NCBI GenBank assembly: GCA_037903475.1
Contig: JBAJFG010000452.1
Span: 62,001-126,000 of the forward strand
Reading direction: 5' to 3'
Origin: Ancylostoma caninum
Lineage: Eukaryota; Nematoda; Chromadorea; Rhabditida; Ancylostomatidae
Length of the DNA: 64,000 nucleotides
The position numbers were made by a program, and so were the translations under genes. This document shows positions 60,658 to 64,000 of the stretch, piece after piece (position 1 is the first letter of the stretch; each line of letters starts with the position of its first letter). The notes below the pieces were generated by a model that saw only the letters and a list, made by a program, of their open reading frames with translations, was not told the DNA's origin and searched no databases.

Positions 60658-60819
60658 CTGCGGAAAAATTAATGCCACTGGTTTTACATTTACAACACGT
60701 GCGATCTTCTGCCTTTTTGCAACCAGTTTCCAGCACCGCCCTAACTTTGGATGTCGGTGAAAATATGCATTTGAGTTTGAGCGGGAATAAACCATGTTAA
60801 AGCAAACAAATATAGCAAT
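60658..60819 (-). CDS. Possible internal exon of an unrecognised gene
   Basis: Good splice signals bound exactly 54 codons in phase 0: TTTTCCTTCTACAG before 60819 and CCGCAG/GTGAGTTTCG after 60658. The peptide starts IAIFVCFNMVYSRSNSNAYF and continues HRHPKLGRCWKLVAKRQKIA, RVVNVKPVALIFPQ. The frame is open well beyond on both sides (138 codons), while a competing frame is also open for part of it. No family was recognised and no partner exon was found. Confidence 0.33.
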
Positions 60820-61348
60820 CTGTAGAAGGAAAATTTTAAGAAGTGGACTGTTGAGACTGATATCGAAGAAGAATTTCTGATATCTGTGCAGTGAAATATG
60901 ACCGGAGAAAATTTTGCAAGTTGAAGCAACAGAACAGACAGGACAGATAAAAAGGGAAACAGTTGTGGAACAGGGAAAGAAAGCAGGGTAGGAAAAACCG
61001 TGAACAGTGCTACAACTAGCCATTTTTTTTTGCATTAAGACAGCTCGCAACATTGCAATAAATTAGGTACGTATGGGAAAGTGTGATTTTAAAGAATAGA
61101 GATAGAACAGAACTAAGTGTACCTATATCAGCGAGATGCTTCCTGAAATCGCTTGAAAACAGAATAGAAAACTCAAAAGTGCCATTGTTCTCGGAACTAT
61201 GCAGCCACGAGTTTTTGTGTGAAGTGTATTCATCTTGGTACTGCACTGGAACAGTTTTCTGATGACTGTGCGGAAGGAACGCAGGCGCTGTTTCTTCAAA
61301 TAGAAAAAAAAAATGAAAAAGGAGAAACGAATGACAAACACTTACATA

Positions 61349-62932
61349 CAGTGCGTATCATAATTATAGACGCACCCCAAAAATGTTGATTCTTTGGTTC
61401 CATACTTAATTTCGTTATACGCTATGATCATTACTCGATTCAGCGTGCCAGAAAACCCCACTAAACAAAATTTCAGCCAGATGTGTGGGAGGAGAAGACT
61501 CGTCCAGCAGTTGACCCTTATTTCGACTGTATCATAATTATAGACGCACTTTTGAAATTCAACAATTTCATCATATGGAACAAACAACAATAATAATTTA
61601 ATAATTTATGGGTCCTCCTTGTTTAGAAATGATTTCGAAAATGCGATTTGGCATTGACTCGACTAGTTTTCTGAGGACTTGGGGGTGCAGACGGTTCCAT
61701 GCACGAGCGATCGCTTCTCTGAGGTCTTCATCGTTGGAGAATGTCCTTCCCTGAGCGTAGATGTCACGAACCAGGATACCCCAGAGGTTTTCCACTGGGT
61801 TGGTGTCAGGGAAGCAGGCAGGCCAGTGCATAACTGCCACATCGTGTCGCATGAACCACTCTTTTGTAGAGCGACTGACATGGACAGCGGCATTATCTTG
61901 CTGAAAAGTGAAGTTCTCCTCGCTGTGGTCGGCGAGGAATGGCAGGAGATGGATGCGCAGCATATCCTGGTAGTCGGCGAAGTTCATGTGGGTAGAGATG
62001 AAGGCGAACTCGAGCGTCCCTCCCTGGTAGAAGCCGCCCCAGACCATCACCGTGCCGCCTCTGAAATTCCGCTTGCTGAAGTAACTCGGCTACTTCCGGA
62101 GGTCCCTCCATTAATATGCGTATCCGTCTGGCCCATCGAGATTGAACTTCTTCTCATCAGAAAAGATCACCTGAACACTCAAATGAGTTCCTGGAAGTCT
62201 CGGGAATTTTTTCCATACCTTTGACCAGTCCTTCGCCATATTCTTTTTAGCGAACTGGATCCGGGCAGCCTTGTGAGCGTCGCTAAGGTTGGGAGCGGGC
62301 CGAAGACGACAACGGACGATGTTTCTGTTCCGATTTATCGACCTCCAGACCGTCATCCTAGACACAGGAGTCGATAGAGCGGCTCGAACTTGGTTGGTGG
62401 AGATCATGCTGTTCGAAACGAGCCGCCCTATACGACGTTCATCCTGCGGCGACAGCTTCTTAGGCCTTCCAGATCTCTTCTTTTCCCCGTAGGCGTCCAT
62501 ATCCTTCACGAATCGGTCGATCGTCCTCGAAGAGCGGACAAGTTGCTCGGCGATCCTGCGGTTGCTCAGTCCTGCGGCGTGTAGTGCTCGTATCCGCTCC
62601 TGCTCGGCTTTAGAAAGCATCAATCCTCGTGGCATCTTGCGTTCATTTATAGTACACTTACGGCTACTTATTGCGCTATTGAAACGGGATTTTTTCTCCA
62701 AAAGATGTGGAATTTTTATTTTTTATTTAAGGTGCGTCTATAATTATGATACGGTCCAGAGAAGGGTCAGCTGCCAAAAAAGTCATGCTCTTCGACGTTT
62801 CTGACTAAAACTTCGTAAACTAGGGTTTTCGCACATGCTGATTCGATTGGTGGCCATAACTTCTGTAAAAAGTTTGTTTGAAGCAGAGATATCGTCATTT
62901 TTGGGGTGCGTCTATAATTATGATACGCACTG
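61349..62932 (-). mobile_element. Tc1-family transposon with doubled terminal sites
   Basis: The element is 1584 bp, flanked by TA (61347-61348 and 62933-62934), starting CAGTGCGTATCATAATTATA and ending in its inverse. The core TATCATAATTATAGACGCAC occurs twice at each end: 61356-61375 and 61530-61549 on the left, and inverted at 62733-62752 and 62906-62925 on the right. Spacing is 174 and 173 bp. Such inner and outer sites are known from Tc3 and from IR/DR elements such as Sleeping Beauty, where transposase binds both. The two ends are nearly identical, so insertion is recent. The only gene inside is a broken transposase on the minus strand. Confidence 0.92.
61598..62635 (-). pseudogene. Tc1-family DD34E transposase with two stops
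   Basis: The frame starts MPRGLMLSKAEQERI (a typical Tc1-family start; the ORF is open upstream to 62701). It has two N-terminal helix-turn-helix segments (IRALHAAGLSNRRIAEQL and RRIGRLVSNSMISTNQVRA) joined by a GRPKKL motif. The catalytic triad follows: first D in IFSDEKKFNLDGPDG, second D in FQQDNAAVH, and E in PDTNPVENLWG, with 34 residues between the last two. Stops TAA at 62111-62113 and TAG at 62090-62092 interrupt YAY and the following WRDLRK stretch, in the same frame. A 48-base in-frame insert (62171-62218) with GTATGG and GTTCAG ends between DWSK and VIFSDEKK is probably an intron. The protein would cut and paste at TA sites; this copy is inactive. Confidence 0.9.
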
Positions 62933-64000
62933 TATGCTTGGAAACTTCACATGAAGACTTCATGCAAGCTAATAACAATGCCGCATGTAAACTTATAAAA
63001 AGCGTACAGGTAACCTACAGGAAGGTCCCGTGAGTAATGAAATATGAAAGGTTGTCTGCATAAAATGCTTCTGCAGCAGGTACAGCTGGAATTCATGATT
63101 CAATAAGTTCATGTAAGTTAATGCTCCTAGCTTGCATGAAACATATATGTAAGTCGGAGAAGTTGCTTCCTATGCAGTGATATTCGTGCGGCAGCAAATA
63201 AATGTAGCGTAAGAAGGGAATTCCCACAGATATTGCAGTGACGAATTCAGGAAATTCGACTGACAGCCAGTCAATAAACCAGTTACTCGAGACAAAAAGT
63301 CCTGATTCAACTGTTAATAGGTCCTATGTAATGGATATAACGCACACAAGAGTTAATGATCAGACGAACAAAAAAAGAACGTTTCCCTAGATCCTAGAGA
63401 TGGAGAGCGTGCAGGTATCATTCCATTATAAAGAATTGGAAAAAAAAAGTATTGCTAAGAAAAGCAAAGCTCGAAATTCAGAAGTGTTATTCACTTATAC
63501 TGCTGTGCCTTTCTCATCTCATTCATTCGGGAATTCAGAAGAGTACAATTTATGGAAAATCAAGAGAGGTGAGAGAATGAAGAAGAAAAGAAACTGAGAG
63601 AAACAAAACTAAGTTTAATTCATAACTCATGAACGCGATTCGAGAAAAAGCAATGGAGGAACAGTACGCTCAACCATTCGCGTGATGAGAAAGCTACAGC
63701 GAGCATTTTGCAGGATGACTCAGCTCCTGGAAAAACCTAAGTATTGTGCAAAATAGAGAGTACAGTAGATTGCCATTTCTGTAGTAGGTTATTTAACAGG
63801 TTATTTATTTCAGCAGACTTGGAGGGATAAATCCATTAGAATTAGGCACTTTACAGTGATAAAACGTTACTAGGGGACAACGTTGCTTCTAGTAAAGAAC
63901 AAATAGTGTAATGGGCTATTTTTAGTGACGCCAATTATATTAGACCTGCATCCGCGGCACAGTAGACTCCACCGCGGCGCGGTTAACTTTGGGCGGAGAG
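62933..64000. other. Stretch without a recognised gene
   Basis: A 65-codon plus frame at 63400-63597 is lysine- and serine-rich without motifs. The last 60 bases turn GC-rich (CCGCGGCGCGG) and are cut by the window edge. Confidence 0.45.

Overview
The window is eukaryotic and reads as a parasitic nematode, most likely a strongylid (hookworm-type) genome. The support is the splice sites (pyrimidine-rich tracts ending in TTTCAG, TTTTAG or sometimes CAAG; GTGAGT/GTAAGT donors), several ATGs lying directly after acceptor-like sites as in spliced-leader trans-splicing, a Ly6/ET-module secreted protein typical of nematodes, an RTE-type LINE, a Tc1-type transposon and a very high repeat load. The taxon is inference; no marker gene fixes the species. 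Exons are short and introns long, so most long open frames are noise. All gene models were assembled by eye from frame, splice sites and motifs.

The best gene is an eight-exon, minus-strand metallophosphoesterase of the MPPED (UPF0046) family at 31015-36482, about 263 codons, with every exon junction in phase and the canonical DxH, GDxxN, GNHD, H and GHxH metal sites. A second supported gene is a three-exon Ly6/ET-module protein at 21492-22274 ending in CCC..DFCN plus a C-terminal hydrophobic tail that suggests a GPI anchor; its signal-peptide exon was not found. The remaining gene evidence is single exons of unrecognised genes: 4804-5013 (+), 9671-9785 (-), 15793-16001 (-), 19357-19544 (+), 23264-23634 (+), 37578-37626 (-), 42714-42849 (-), 45227-45337 (-), 54967-55085 (-) and 60658-60819 (-).

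Layout: 0-17 kb is gene-poor and holds a TTAA-flanked terminal-inverted-repeat element (170-952), a mariner-like MITE (6099-6314), a decayed transposase scrap near 7.7 kb and a hAT-like non-autonomous element (16436-17343). 19-25 kb holds the Ly6 gene among three repeat families (an ATTCGAA-rich element, a GC-rich element and a GGGCAATTTATA MITE). 25.5-30.4 kb is a nearly complete but broken RTE LINE, a second RTE 3' end on the other strand, and a second GC-rich element. 31-36.5 kb is the MPPED gene, whose introns carry a second ATTCGAA element and a mariner end. 39.8-43 kb holds a second GGGCAATTTATA MITE, a cluster of palindromic motifs and an inverted repeat around an exon. 46.2-50.9 kb is a run of three unrelated minisatellite arrays (118, 80 and 82 bp units). 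58-63 kb has a third, decayed ATTCGAA copy, a 234 bp MITE and a complete Tc1-family element (61349-62932) with doubled terminal sites and a transposase gene broken by two stops.

I found no tRNA, rRNA, CRISPR array, operon or defence system. The strongest leads are the uncatalogued repeat families and the minisatellite block.
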